Shown: in pieces, positions 5,482 through 11,852 of the stretch
Layout of the letters: each line of letters begins with the position of its first letter
Position numbering within the stretch: position 1 is the first letter of the stretch
Source: an uncultured Prevotella sp.
Lineage (GTDB): Bacteria; Bacteroidota; Bacteroidia; Bacteroidales; Bacteroidaceae
Assembly: GCA_900548745.1 (NCBI GenBank)
Contig: URLQ01000090.1
Location: 1 to 11,852 of the forward strand
Reading direction: 5' to 3'
Length of the DNA: 11,852 bases
Notes under the pieces: generated by a model
Told to the model about the DNA's origin: nothing
Databases searched by the model: none
What the model saw: the letters and a program-made list of their open reading frames with translations, nothing else
Made by a program: the position numbers and the translations under genes

Positions 5482-7152
5482 TTAGAAATTATAGTTATAA
5501 GAAAGTGTGAATCCCTTGCTTGCCGGAACAAAGCGGCATACTCCTCCGGAGCAGTTATAACCGGCACGTGTTCTTCCGTATCCGACCTGCAGGCGGTGAG
5601 CTCCTGCGTTGAAGGTTACAAGTCCCTGATAGTAGTGGAGCTTGCTTTCGCCATTGTTGTACATGTCAGAAACGGTAATCATCCAGTGTGGAAGTATTGA
5701 GAGCTCAAGCAGACCGAACATCCAGTCGCCCTCGTCTTCGTCTGTTGCAAGATACTGTGCCTCGCCACGGAGGGTGAGCTTGTTGTTGAAGCGGTATTTA
5801 GCGTCAGCTACGAAAACATCAGAATGTATCATACCACCTTCGCCCTCAACAGTTGTCTTGTTGTAGAACTGGTTCATGTACATGAGGTTCAGAGTGAAGG
5901 AGCGTGAGAACTTCTTGTCAAGATGCACGTTCAAGTCCTGATAGTAGGTCTGGTCGCCCCATTTCCAGAACGATGAGCCGTAGCCACTTGTTCCTTTGCT
6001 GTTACCGTCAACCTTATGGTCGTTGCGGTCGATGGCATGGATGTGGGAGAAGTTAACCTTGAAGTCGGTTCCGTATTTTCCACCAAGGAAAGTGTTGCGC
6101 TTGAATCTGTATCCGAACTCAGCCTGGTATGCCCATTCGCCGTTAGGCTGTGTGGCATAAGGATAGAGTGCGGCAAGAGCGTAAGTCTGGTCGGTGGTGA
6201 AAGCCGGCAGGTTGTTCAGATAAGATGAATTGCCGATGACACTTCTGTCGCTGCGGAAGGTCATGTTGTCGCTTCTCTTAGCCTGCAGCAAGAGGCTCAG
6301 TCCGTTCTTTGAATAAGATGTGGAAAGCATAGCCACTGTTCCTTTACGGTATATGTAAGGATAGTTTCTGTCGTATGTAGGGTCGTCAGTCTTCCATGCG
6401 TATTCTGCAAGTACGCTGAAGTCGCCAGCCTGCAGGTTGGTACGTATGTCGAAGGCATTAACGTTTGATGGCAAGTTCAACTTGTGTGTAGGGTCAACCA
6501 TAACGTCCTCGTCTTTTGCCGACTCATATTTGTTTACCCACGAGCCGCCGAGGGTGAGGTATGTGTTGTGCTCCTGCATGCCTTTGAACCACTGGTCAAT
6601 GCTCAGTTCAAGGTCGCCACCGCTTACCCAAGCGTCGTTCCATTTCCAATAGTGGCGCTGCTTGCCGGCAAGGGCCTTAACCTGCACACCATTTACAGGA
6701 CGCAGAACGAGTCTGCCTCCGAGAAGGGAGTTGTCGATACCGAGGCTGCGCTCCTCGTATGTACGGAGGATGAAGCCTGAGCCAAACTGCTCGTAGAATG
6801 TACCGAGTGTAAGATCCCAATTGTCGAAATGTGTTTTCAGGTAGAAGTTAGGTACACCCCAACCTTTAAAGCCCGGTTCCGTTTCAGCGTATCCAGGCAT
6901 TGGGTGCTTTGTAAATTCAAAGCGTAGTCCGGCGTCGAAGTGATTGCTGCGCGCTGCAATATCAGCGTATGTATTTGTCAAAGCCCACTCGTTGTACTTG
7001 TCAGTTCCAATCTTTTTGTCCTCTTGTGGTATGATGACATCGCTCTGGATGCTGCCGCTGACAACAAACTTATCGTCGTCATTGTTCTCCTGGGCCTGCA
7101 TGCTTGCTGTGGCAAGAGCTGCAGCGACGGAGAAGAAAAGTCTTGTTTTCAT
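5482..7152 (-). CDS. DUF6029-type outer-membrane beta-barrel protein
   Basis: The start is the ATG at 7152 (556 residues); a TTG codon just before it could extend the frame by one residue but is unlikely to be used. Residues 1 to about 20 form a signal peptide ending MQAQ. The rest is rich in alternating aromatic and polar strands, for example the NFYLKTHFDNWDLTLGTFYE segment near 100-120, and ends in SYNYNF with a terminal Phe, the usual outer-membrane barrel assembly signal. Overall sequence style matches the Bacteroidales DUF6029 family, whose function is unknown to me. The only cysteines are C534 and C539 in NCSGGVCR, just before the last strand, and probably form a disulfide. It lies 7 nt upstream of the Omp28-like lipoprotein gene, so the two are almost certainly co-expressed. 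It might be a porin, an export channel or a docking barrel for the redox proteins; the sequence does not decide. Confidence 0.85.
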   Translation of the reverse strand: MKTRLFFSVAAALATASMQAQENNDDDKFVVSGSIQSDVIIPQEDKKIGTDKYNEWALTNTYADIAARSNHFDAGLRFEFTKHPMPGYAETEPGFKGWGVPNFYLKTHFDNWDLTLGTFYEQFGSGFILRTYEERSLGIDNSLLGGRLVLRPVNGVQVKALAGKQRHYWKWNDAWVSGGDLELSIDQWFKGMQEHNTYLTLGGSWVNKYESAKDEDVMVDPTHKLNLPSNVNAFDIRTNLQAGDFSVLAEYAWKTDDPTYDRNYPYIYRKGTVAMLSTSYSKNGLSLLLQAKRSDNMTFRSDRSVIGNSSYLNNLPAFTTDQTYALAALYPYATQPNGEWAYQAEFGYRFKRNTFLGGKYGTDFKVNFSHIHAIDRNDHKVDGNSKGTSGYGSSFWKWGDQTYYQDLNVHLDKKFSRSFTLNLMYMNQFYNKTTVEGEGGMIHSDVFVADAKYRFNNKLTLRGEAQYLATDEDEGDWMFGLLELSILPHWMITVSDMYNNGESKLHYYQGLVTFNAGAHRLQVGYGRTRAGYNCSGGVCRFVPASKGFTLSYNYNF

Positions 7153-7178
7153 CAAATTATTTTTAGATTATGAAGTAT

Positions 7179-7222
7179 AAAAAGCCGTGTGCCGTGGCAA
7201 TGCTGTTGCCGGCACATGGCTT
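7179..7222 (-). terminator. Hairpin and T-run between the thioredoxin and barrel genes
   Basis: AAGCCGTGTGCCG...GGCAA (7182-7200) pairs with TTGCCGGCACATGGCTT (7206-7222), with one mismatch that is a G:T wobble on one strand and a 2-nt bulge. On the minus strand the stem is followed by TTTTT (plus 7179-7183), as in an intrinsic terminator for the TlpA-like gene ending at 7238. No promoter consensus is visible in the 26 bp between this hairpin and the barrel ATG at 7152. The downstream genes therefore probably depend on read-through, making this a candidate partial terminator that lowers expression of the distal genes relative to the thioredoxin. Confidence 0.75.
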
Positions 7223-7237
7223 GATGGCTTTTAGTTA

Positions 7238-7768
7238 TTACTTGACCAGTTCTCTTACCTTTTCGATAAGCTCCTGCTCTGCACCTTCGGTGTAGCCGTT
7301 GTGCTTATAGACTACTTTTCCATCTCCATCGCAGATAACGACGAATGGAATCATCTCTCCACCGAATGATTTGCGGAATTCGCTGTTAGGGTCGAGGATA
7401 ACCTCATATTCCCAACCGTGCTGATTGACAAGAGGCTTAACCTTGTTGGCATTCTGCGCCTTGTCGATAGATACGGCATAGAGTTTTACACCTGTCTCTT
7501 TCTGCCATTCGTCATATACTTCGCTGATTGCGCTTAACTCGCGGTTGCATGGTTTGCACCATGTAGCGAAGAAGTCGATGATGAATGGTTTTCCATCGTT
7601 GCTGAGGGTTTGAGTATCAATAGTTTTGCCCTCAATGGTCTTCAGCTTGAATGATGGAAGCTGAGCATTTACACTTTCCACTGCTGCGAATAGCAACATT
7701 GCCAAAATGAACAATCCCTTGCTCATTCCGCTTCTCTTTAACAAACAATTTTTTCTCATGAGTTTCAT
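7238..7768 (-). CDS. TlpA/ResA-like thiol-disulfide oxidoreductase
   Basis: The 176-residue product is a small envelope thioredoxin of the TlpA/ResA/AhpC-TSA type. A long basic n-region (1-17) precedes a hydrophobic segment (about 18-31) ending VNAQ, which acts as a cleaved signal or a membrane anchor facing the periplasm. The domain opens with LPSFKLKTIEGK, then FIIDFFATWCKPC puts the CxxC at C71 and C74. Residues 139-143 (MIPFV) supply the cis-Pro P141. Such proteins usually keep client cysteines reduced, for example in cytochrome c or outer-membrane protein maturation. Here it heads a cluster with two Omp28-like thioredoxin-fold proteins, suggesting that it supplies or takes electrons from them; this is inference. 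Other possible starts are 7759 and 7726; the first ATG at 7768 is kept because it lies suitably downstream of a near-perfect promoter. Cluster spacing to the barrel gene is 85 nt and includes a hairpin. Confidence 0.92.
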   Translation of the reverse strand: MKLMRKNCLLKRSGMSKGLFILAMLLFAAVESVNAQLPSFKLKTIEGKTIDTQTLSNDGKPFIIDFFATWCKPCNRELSAISEVYDEWQKETGVKLYAVSIDKAQNANKVKPLVNQHGWEYEVILDPNSEFRKSFGGEMIPFVVICDGDGKVVYKHNGYTEGAEQELIEKVRELVK

Positions 7769-7799
7769 AATAGTTTAATTCTACGTATATACTTTGCTG

Positions 7800-7831
7800 C
7801 AAAAATAGGTTTAATATTGTTTATTAGCAAA
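7800..7831 (-). promoter_or_regulatory. Promoter of the envelope redox cluster
   Basis: On the minus strand, TTTG (plus 7828-7831) is followed after exactly 20 nt by TATTTTTG (plus 7800-7807), matching both the -33 TTTG and -7 TAnnTTTG elements of Bacteroidota primary sigma-factor promoters. It lies 32 bp before the ATG at 7768. The -33 element touches the T-tail of the ComM-gene terminator, so the two units are packed back to back. This is the best promoter in the window. Confidence 0.85.
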
Positions 7832-7874
7832 TAAAAAGCAAGAAAAATGAAGTTCGTGCTTCTTTTTCTTGCTT
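7829..7874 (-). terminator. Intrinsic terminator of the lipoprotein-ComM unit
   Basis: AAGCAAGAAAAA (7836-7847) is the exact reverse complement of TTTTTCTTGCTT (7863-7874). After one bulged T, GAAG (7849-7852) pairs with CTTC (7859-7862), giving 16 bp around a TTCGTG loop. On the minus strand the stem runs into TTTTTATTTG. It lies about 155 bp past the ComM stop codon, leaving a long untranslated tail. Confidence 0.82.
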
Positions 7875-7904
7875 ATATGATACTTTAAGAGGCAAAAAAT
7901 GCAT

Positions 7905-7951
7905 AAATGCGTGACAAATATACACTTATTATTAATGTTTAATGCGCATTT
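7905..7951 (-). promoter_or_regulatory. Orphan -7-like element inside an inverted repeat
   Basis: In the gap after the ComM gene, TATATTTG occurs on the minus strand (plus 7915-7922), matching TAnnTTTG, but the -33 TTTG is missing. It is bracketed by AAATGCG (7905-7911) and CGCATTT (7945-7951), an exact 7-bp inverted pair, and AATGCGCATT at 7941-7950 is itself a perfect 10-bp palindrome. If active, it would make a short RNA of about 70 nt ending at the hairpin at 7836-7874. Apart from this and that hairpin I see nothing else in 7875-8030. Confidence 0.25.
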
Positions 7952-8030
7952 CTAATTGTTGAACTGTTGTTGATTATTTGTTTTGATTGTTATATGAGTT
8001 TTGTCGTGCGAACAGAAAGGTGGACAGCAA

Positions 8031-9578
8031 TCACAGTCCTCTCTCTGCCCAGTCGCTGCGGTCGAGGTTGCGATAGTTGATTGCTTCCGCAAGATGTTCG
8101 GGACAAACTTTCTCACTGCCTTCGAGGTCTGCTATGGTGCGTGCTACTTTCAGTATTCGGTTGTAGGCACGTGCCGAGAGGTTAAGGCGTTCCATTGCCA
8201 TGCGCAAAAGGTTTATGCCAGCCTCGTCGGGTTCGGCATACTGATGTATCATCCTTTCTGTCATCATGGCATTGCAGTGTATGCCTTTCACATCCTTGAA
8301 ACGCTCTTCTTGGATAAGGCGTGCTTTGATGACTCTTTCGCGGATAACGGAACTCGGTTCTCCGGGTTGGGCTTTGGAGATGTCTTTGAAAAGAACAGGA
8401 GTAATCTCGCACTGTATGTCGATACGGTCAAGTAGCGGACCGCTGATCTTGTTCATATAGCGTTGAATCTGTCCGGGGGTGCAGACGCAGTGGTGTGTGG
8501 GGTCGTTGAAGTATCCGCAAGGACAGGGGTTCATGCTTGCGACAAACATGAAGGAGCATGGATATTCGATTGTATATTTTGCTCTGGATATAGTTATCTT
8601 ACGGTCTTCGAGCGGTTGGCGAAGCACCTCCAATGTGGCCTTGTTGAATTCAGGAAGCTCGTCGGCAAACAATACTCCATTGTGAGCAAGGGAGATTTCT
8701 CCCGGTTGTGGGTTCAGTCCTCCGCCTACGAGGGCAACCTGTGAAATGGTATGATGAGGGGAGCGGAACGGTCTTTGCGAAATCAGCGACATCCCCTTTC
8801 CAAGCTTTCCTGCTACAGAGTGAATCTGTGTGGTTTCAAGACTTTCAGCAAGTGATAGGGGAGGGAGGATGGACGGCAGACGCTTTGCCATCATCGACTT
8901 TCCGCTTCCTGGAGGACCGATCATTATCATATTATGGCCACCTGCTGCAGCCACCTCCATGGCACGCTTTACGGTTTCTTGTCCTCGCACGTCGGCGAAG
9001 TCGAGTTCAAAGCTTGACTGGTGTTCGTAGAACTCGCGTCTTGTATCTATTCTCGTAGCTTCAAACTGCATGGTGCCGTTGAGGAAGGCTACGACGTCAG
9101 CCAGACAGTCCATGCCGTACACATCGAGATTATTGACTACGGCAGCCTCTCTTATGTTCTGTTTCGGAACGATAAGTCCTTTGAATTTCTCTTTTCTTGC
9201 TCTGATGGCTATTGGCAACGCACCTCTGACAGGCTGAAGTCTGCCATCGAGACCGAGCTCTCCCACGAGCATGTATTTATCGAGAATCCCGGCATCCACC
9301 TTTTCCATTGCCGCAAGGATGCCTATGGCAAGTGGAAGGTCGTAGCCGCTGCCCTCTTTGCGGAGGTCGGCAGGAGCCATATTGACGGTGATGTCGGCTA
9401 CAGGAAACTTATATCCGTTGTTCTGAAGAGCGGCAACGATTCTGTCGTGGCTCTCTTTTACAGCAGCATCAGCCAGTCCGGAGAGGTGAAACATCACACC
9501 TCTCATCAGGCTTATCTCTACCGTAACGGTAGTAACCTCCAAGCCGTTTACTGCTGCACTGTATGTCTTGACAAGCAT
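8031..9578 (-). CDS. comM: ComM/YifB family Mg-chelatase-like AAA+ ATPase
   Basis: The product is 515 residues, the normal length for the YifB/ComM family, and the frame is intact. An N-terminal ChlI-like domain (about 1-170) of ribosomal-S5-like fold precedes the AAA+ core. Walker A is GPPGSGKS (221-228) and Walker B is VLFADELPEF (302-311). The family's NPCPCG...HHCVC cysteine cluster (C352, C354, C364, C366) is present, and LLDRID (382-387) holds a likely arginine finger. The C-terminal Mg_chelatase_C region (about 410-510) includes the family's NLSARAYNRIL stretch. ComM of Haemophilus and Vibrio is a DNA branch-migration helicase that helps incorporate donor DNA during natural transformation; that role is assumed here by homology. 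Despite the family name, no metal-chelation role is implied. It follows the thioredoxin-like lipoprotein gene by 29 nt, probably in one transcript, although no functional link is obvious. A hairpin terminator follows. Confidence 0.96.
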   Translation of the reverse strand: MLVKTYSAAVNGLEVTTVTVEISLMRGVMFHLSGLADAAVKESHDRIVAALQNNGYKFPVADITVNMAPADLRKEGSGYDLPLAIGILAAMEKVDAGILDKYMLVGELGLDGRLQPVRGALPIAIRARKEKFKGLIVPKQNIREAAVVNNLDVYGMDCLADVVAFLNGTMQFEATRIDTRREFYEHQSSFELDFADVRGQETVKRAMEVAAAGGHNMIMIGPPGSGKSMMAKRLPSILPPLSLAESLETTQIHSVAGKLGKGMSLISQRPFRSPHHTISQVALVGGGLNPQPGEISLAHNGVLFADELPEFNKATLEVLRQPLEDRKITISRAKYTIEYPCSFMFVASMNPCPCGYFNDPTHHCVCTPGQIQRYMNKISGPLLDRIDIQCEITPVLFKDISKAQPGEPSSVIRERVIKARLIQEERFKDVKGIHCNAMMTERMIHQYAEPDEAGINLLRMAMERLNLSARAYNRILKVARTIADLEGSEKVCPEHLAEAINYRNLDRSDWAERGL

Positions 9579-9607
9579 GCTTTAGTGTATTAGATGTTGT
9601 AATGCGT

Positions 9608-10600
9608 TTATTTTATATATTTCTCAAGGTCATCTATTGCCACGTTCTTTGCAATAATCTTACCTTTTGTATCTATTATGATGTTCTCCGGAACGGCATG
9701 CAGGCCGAGAGTTGCCATCAGCTTGCTGTCGAAGAGCATACCGTCAGAGATGTTCGGGAAATGGATGTTGTCCCTTTTGACAGCGTCTTCACAGGTCTTT
9801 CTGCTTGCATCCACGTTGACGCCAAGAGCAGCGTAGTTGCCGTTGGCTTGCTGGATGAGGCTGTTGATGCGTCGCTTCATGTTCTCGCTGTCATAGCTCC
9901 ATGTTGCCCAAGTGAAGATAATGCTTGTCTTTCCCTTGAATTTTCCCTCTGTTATGATGTTTCCTGCAATGTCTGTAGTCTTGAACCGTGGCAGTCTGCT
10001 ACCCACGTTGGCATTGCTGAGAATATTCAGATTGTTCTTCAGTCTTGTTACGTTACCGTTCTGCGGCTGCTCTTTCGCAATAATTTCCAGTAGCTCCTTG
10101 GCTTTCTTTAAGTCAGCCGAAGCGTCGTTCTTTATGAAATATTTGCGCAAGAGGTATATGGCGACGGGAGAACCGGCATTGTCGCGGATGAAATGCTCTG
10201 CTCTTGAAACGGTTTCTGGGGGAGAAGCCATTGCTGTGGCTTGTCTGAAGGCAGTCATCAGTTTATTGTCGTCGGTACCCGTCACTTCCATTTGTTTCAG
10301 ATGCGAAGCGTCTGCTTTAATGTCCACACCTTCTCCCGGCTCGGCAAAGATAGGCTGTTCGGAGAAATTAGGGAATACCAGGATGAGCGTACCTCGCCTT
10401 GTGCAAGGTATTTCGCGGGCAAATCTACCTCCGTTCACCTTGATGGTGTCAATGCCGTTTATAAGACCATCGGTGCTGTAGACATAGAACTCACCTTGGT
10501 TAAGATTCAGAAACCTTCCTTCTATGCTGAAATATCCTTTGCGTGTGCCGCAGGAAACCAGTGTCAGGGCAAGGACAAGAAATAAAATGATTTGCTTCAT
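9608..10600 (-). CDS. Lipoprotein with DUF4369-like and CxxC-less thioredoxin-like domains
   Basis: The 330-residue product starts with a lipoprotein signal (lipobox LVSC, C17). Residues about 22-105 (FSIEGRFLNLNQGEFYVYS...) resemble the DUF4369 domain that often precedes TlpA-like domains in Bacteroidales. A helical linker spans about 110-195. The thioredoxin-like domain (about 200-330) has the usual framework: LPRFKTTDIAGN at the start, KTSIIFTWATW before the active-site helix, and VPENIIID with cis-Pro P304. However, the active site reads W-SYDS (234-238), with S235 and S238 exactly where the two cysteines normally sit. Disulfide chemistry is therefore not expected; the fold may bind a partner or act as a scaffold. 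Cysteines at C66 and C270 are elsewhere. It heads a two-gene unit with comM, 29 nt apart. Unlike the redox-competent proteins in the cluster further downstream, it appears to be a degenerate paralogue type. Confidence 0.88.
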   Translation of the reverse strand: MKQIILFLVLALTLVSCGTRKGYFSIEGRFLNLNQGEFYVYSTDGLINGIDTIKVNGGRFAREIPCTRRGTLILVFPNFSEQPIFAEPGEGVDIKADASHLKQMEVTGTDDNKLMTAFRQATAMASPPETVSRAEHFIRDNAGSPVAIYLLRKYFIKNDASADLKKAKELLEIIAKEQPQNGNVTRLKNNLNILSNANVGSRLPRFKTTDIAGNIITEGKFKGKTSIIFTWATWSYDSENMKRRINSLIQQANGNYAALGVNVDASRKTCEDAVKRDNIHFPNISDGMLFDSKLMATLGLHAVPENIIIDTKGKIIAKNVAIDDLEKYIK

Positions 10601-10619
10601 GAACTATATAAGTAAAACG

Positions 10620-10649
10620 ATTGTACGGGTTGACCTCAGAGATTGTCAA
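10620..10649 (-). promoter_or_regulatory. Possible promoter of the lipoprotein-comM unit
   Basis: The minus strand shows TTGACA (plus 10644-10649), 18 bp, then TACAAT (plus 10620-10625), 20 bp before the ATG at 10600. This resembles an enterobacterial sigma-70 promoter more than the Bacteroidota form; TACAATCG is a poor match to TAnnTTTG, although TTG is correctly spaced for a -33 element. No better candidate is visible between the preceding terminator and this gene. Confidence 0.3.
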
Positions 10650-10670
10650 GTACACCTATTATAATATATA

Positions 10671-10716
10671 ATAAAAGGAGAGGACATAGTCATAGAATAT
10701 ACGACCTGCCCTCTCC
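10671..10716 (-). terminator. Terminator of the OmpA/TPR protein gene
   Basis: GGAGAGG (10677-10683) pairs exactly with CCTCTCC (10710-10716). On the minus strand the right arm is followed by TTTTATTATA. The 26-base interior can form a smaller GTC...GAC stem. It begins about 25 bp past the stop codon at 10740. The stem is short and the loop long, so efficiency is uncertain. Confidence 0.65.
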
Positions 10717-10739
10717 AAAAAGTAAACGTTTAAAAGAAA

Positions 10740-11852
10740 TTACTTGTTAACGTTCAAGAACTCAAGATCGTTGGCAGCGTATGATGCCAGACTTGGATCT
10801 TTCTGTACAGCGCTCTTCAGGTAAGAAGAAGCTGCGCTGCTGTTGCCCTGACGAGCATTGATGATAGCATACAGATAATCTGTAAGACCATTCTTGTTCT
10901 TGATGTTGTTCAATGTTGTCTGTGCGCCAGCATAGTTCTTGTTCAGAATCTGTGCAAGAGCAGCAGTGTTGCTGTTAACGCCCTTCATAGCCTCTTCAGC
11001 CTGAGCATATTTGCCGTTGGCGATGTTGAGAGCACCGACAGCCTTGTTAAGGTCGTTAGCACCGTTAGCCTTTGCGATGAGGGTCTGTGCTTCAGCAGTG
11101 TTGCCGTTCAAGAGAGCGATGAGACCCTTGTTGGCATTAGCCTCTGCTGTGTTGCCGTCAACAGCGAGAGCCTTGCTCAGATAGTTCTGTGCAGCATCGT
11201 TGTTGCCCTTTGCAAATTCGAGAGCAGCGATATTGTTGAATGCGCGGCTGTCGTTTGGATAAAGCTCAGCGGTTTTCTTATAGATATCCTCTTTCTTCTC
11301 GGCATTGTCCTCAAGAGCTGCAGCATAGAGCAACTCGTCAGCGCTCAGCTTGCTTGCATCTGTTGTGTACTGCTCCTTGATCTGGTCGTCGCTACGTCCG
11401 ATTGTCTCATAGTTGATGATGAGACGAGAACGACGTAGTTCAGGAAGGATGCCGTCAGCGAGTTCGCGGAAGCCGGCAGACATGTTGCGGATCTGTGTCT
11501 CACGCTCTTCTGGATCCTGGTACATAGAGAGTACGCGGAGGATAACGTCCTTGTCCTGGAGGTTAGAAGCAGCAACGAGCTTCTGGAAGCCTTCCCAGTC
11601 CTGTGCAGTATATTTTGCTGTCACGTCGGTGTTAACCTTAGTGCTCTTAAGGGTGTTCTTTACATATTTCTCAGAAACGTTCTGACGCTTGTTAGCCAGC
11701 TTGTCGTTGAACTTGAGACCTCCATCAGGAGAAGCGTATGCCAGAACCTCAACGTCTTTGATGTTCAAGCCCTCTTTGTCGCGGTTGATCTTCTTGAGCA
11801 TCTCAACGAACTCCTTAACGGAGTTGTTCTTCATCTCGCTCTTGCGCAGGTT
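10740..11852 (-). CDS. OmpA-like/TPR envelope protein, 5' end outside the window
   Basis: The reading frame stays open to the right edge. The ATG at 11834 is preceded in frame by codons for NLRKSE, so it is not the true start and at least part of the N-terminus (including any signal peptide) is missing. Counting from that internal Met, residues 27-61 (VEVLAYASPDGG...N43...R50...V53) look like the end of an OmpA-like peptidoglycan-binding fold, with the family's spaced Asp, Asn and Arg. A helical, charged region follows (about 65-160). Then come TPR-like helical repeats (about 165-360), such as AFNNIAALEFAKGNNDAAQN and later alanine-rich units. It probably links the outer membrane to peptidoglycan or scaffolds envelope proteins, as a periplasmic outer-membrane-associated protein. 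Related proteins are common in Bacteroidales, but I cannot name this one. A hairpin terminator follows the stop codon. Confidence 0.8.
   Translation of the reverse strand, partial: NLRKSEMKNNSVKEFVEMLKKINRDKEGLNIKDVEVLAYASPDGGLKFNDKLANKRQNVSEKYVKNTLKSTKVNTDVTAKYTAQDWEGFQKLVAASNLQDKDVILRVLSMYQDPEERETQIRNMSAGFRELADGILPELRRSRLIINYETIGRSDDQIKEQYTTDASKLSADELLYAAALEDNAEKKEDIYKKTAELYPNDSRAFNNIAALEFAKGNNDAAQNYLSKALAVDGNTAEANANKGLIALLNGNTAEAQTLIAKANGANDLNKAVGALNIANGKYAQAEEAMKGVNSNTAALAQILNKNYAGAQTTLNNIKNKNGLTDYLYAIINARQGNSSAASSYLKSAVQKDPSLASYAANDLEFLNVNK

Noticed and set aside
5475..5567. Longer N-terminus for the Omp28-like lipoprotein
   Set aside because: The extension would overlap the end of the barrel gene and place about 31 non-hydrophobic residues before a clear lipoprotein signal. 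The ATG at 5474 gives a textbook lipobox and 7-nt spacing.
8031..9578. Magnesium chelatase subunit for (bacterio)chlorophyll synthesis
   Set aside because: The N-terminal ChlI-like domain, the NPCPCG...CVC cluster and the 515-residue length identify the ComM/YifB branch, and no pigment-synthesis genes are nearby.
9021..9593. Open plus-strand frame of 190 codons antisense to the ComM gene
   Set aside because: It lies wholly within a well-supported conserved gene, has no recognisable domain or promoter, and is explained by the codon bias of the opposite strand. The same applies to the plus-strand frames at 9912-10481 and 4450-4935.

Overview
The window looks like chromosomal DNA from a Bacteroidota species, most likely order Bacteroidales and close to Prevotella. 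Supporting signs are two proteins with type IX secretion (T9SS)-like C-terminal tails, Omp28 and DUF6029-type envelope proteins, a DUF4369/thioredoxin lipoprotein, and promoters of the Bacteroidota form (TTTG, about 20 bp, TAnnTTTG). The genus is inferred from protein style; no rRNA or housekeeping marker is present. All nine recognisable genes lie on the minus strand, so transcription runs from high to low coordinates.

Reading with transcription: (i) 11852-10740 is the 3' part of an OmpA-like/TPR envelope protein cut by the window edge, followed by a terminator. (ii) 10600-8031 is a two-gene unit: a lipoprotein with a DUF4369-like N-terminus and a thioredoxin-like domain whose two active-site cysteines are serines, then a ComM/YifB AAA+ ATPase. 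It ends at a strong hairpin terminator (7836-7874). (iii) A near-consensus promoter (7800-7831) abuts that terminator and starts a five-gene envelope cluster (7768-2040): a TlpA/ResA-like thioredoxin, a DUF6029-type outer-membrane beta-barrel, an Omp28-like lipoprotein with CVNC, a small T9SS-tailed protein of unknown function, and a large Omp28-like T9SS-tailed protein with CPNC. The last four are spaced 7, 18 and 18 nt apart. A hairpin plus T-run separates the thioredoxin from the barrel gene and may be a partial terminator. The cluster ends at an 11-bp-stem terminator (1980-2009). (iv) 1950-1 holds a separate AAA/DUF4143 ATPase gene flanked by repeats: a 31-33-bp array with internal inverted repeats overlaps its promoter, and an 11-bp tandem array abuts its stop codon. 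A palindrome, a GC-rich inverted repeat and a 22-bp tandem array lie further downstream, before a promoter that points out of the window.

The most system-like content is the five-gene cluster. Three members are thioredoxin-fold proteins with CxxC motifs, and they sit at three inferred places: periplasm-side membrane, lipoprotein, and T9SS-exported. The barrel's only two cysteines are a C-x4-C pair near its C-terminus. A thiol-disulfide relay or disulfide quality-control system of the outer membrane or cell surface is a reasonable hypothesis, but it is inferred from motifs and gene order only. The second point of interest is the repeat-rich surroundings of the ATPase gene, which is also visibly more AT-rich than its neighbours.
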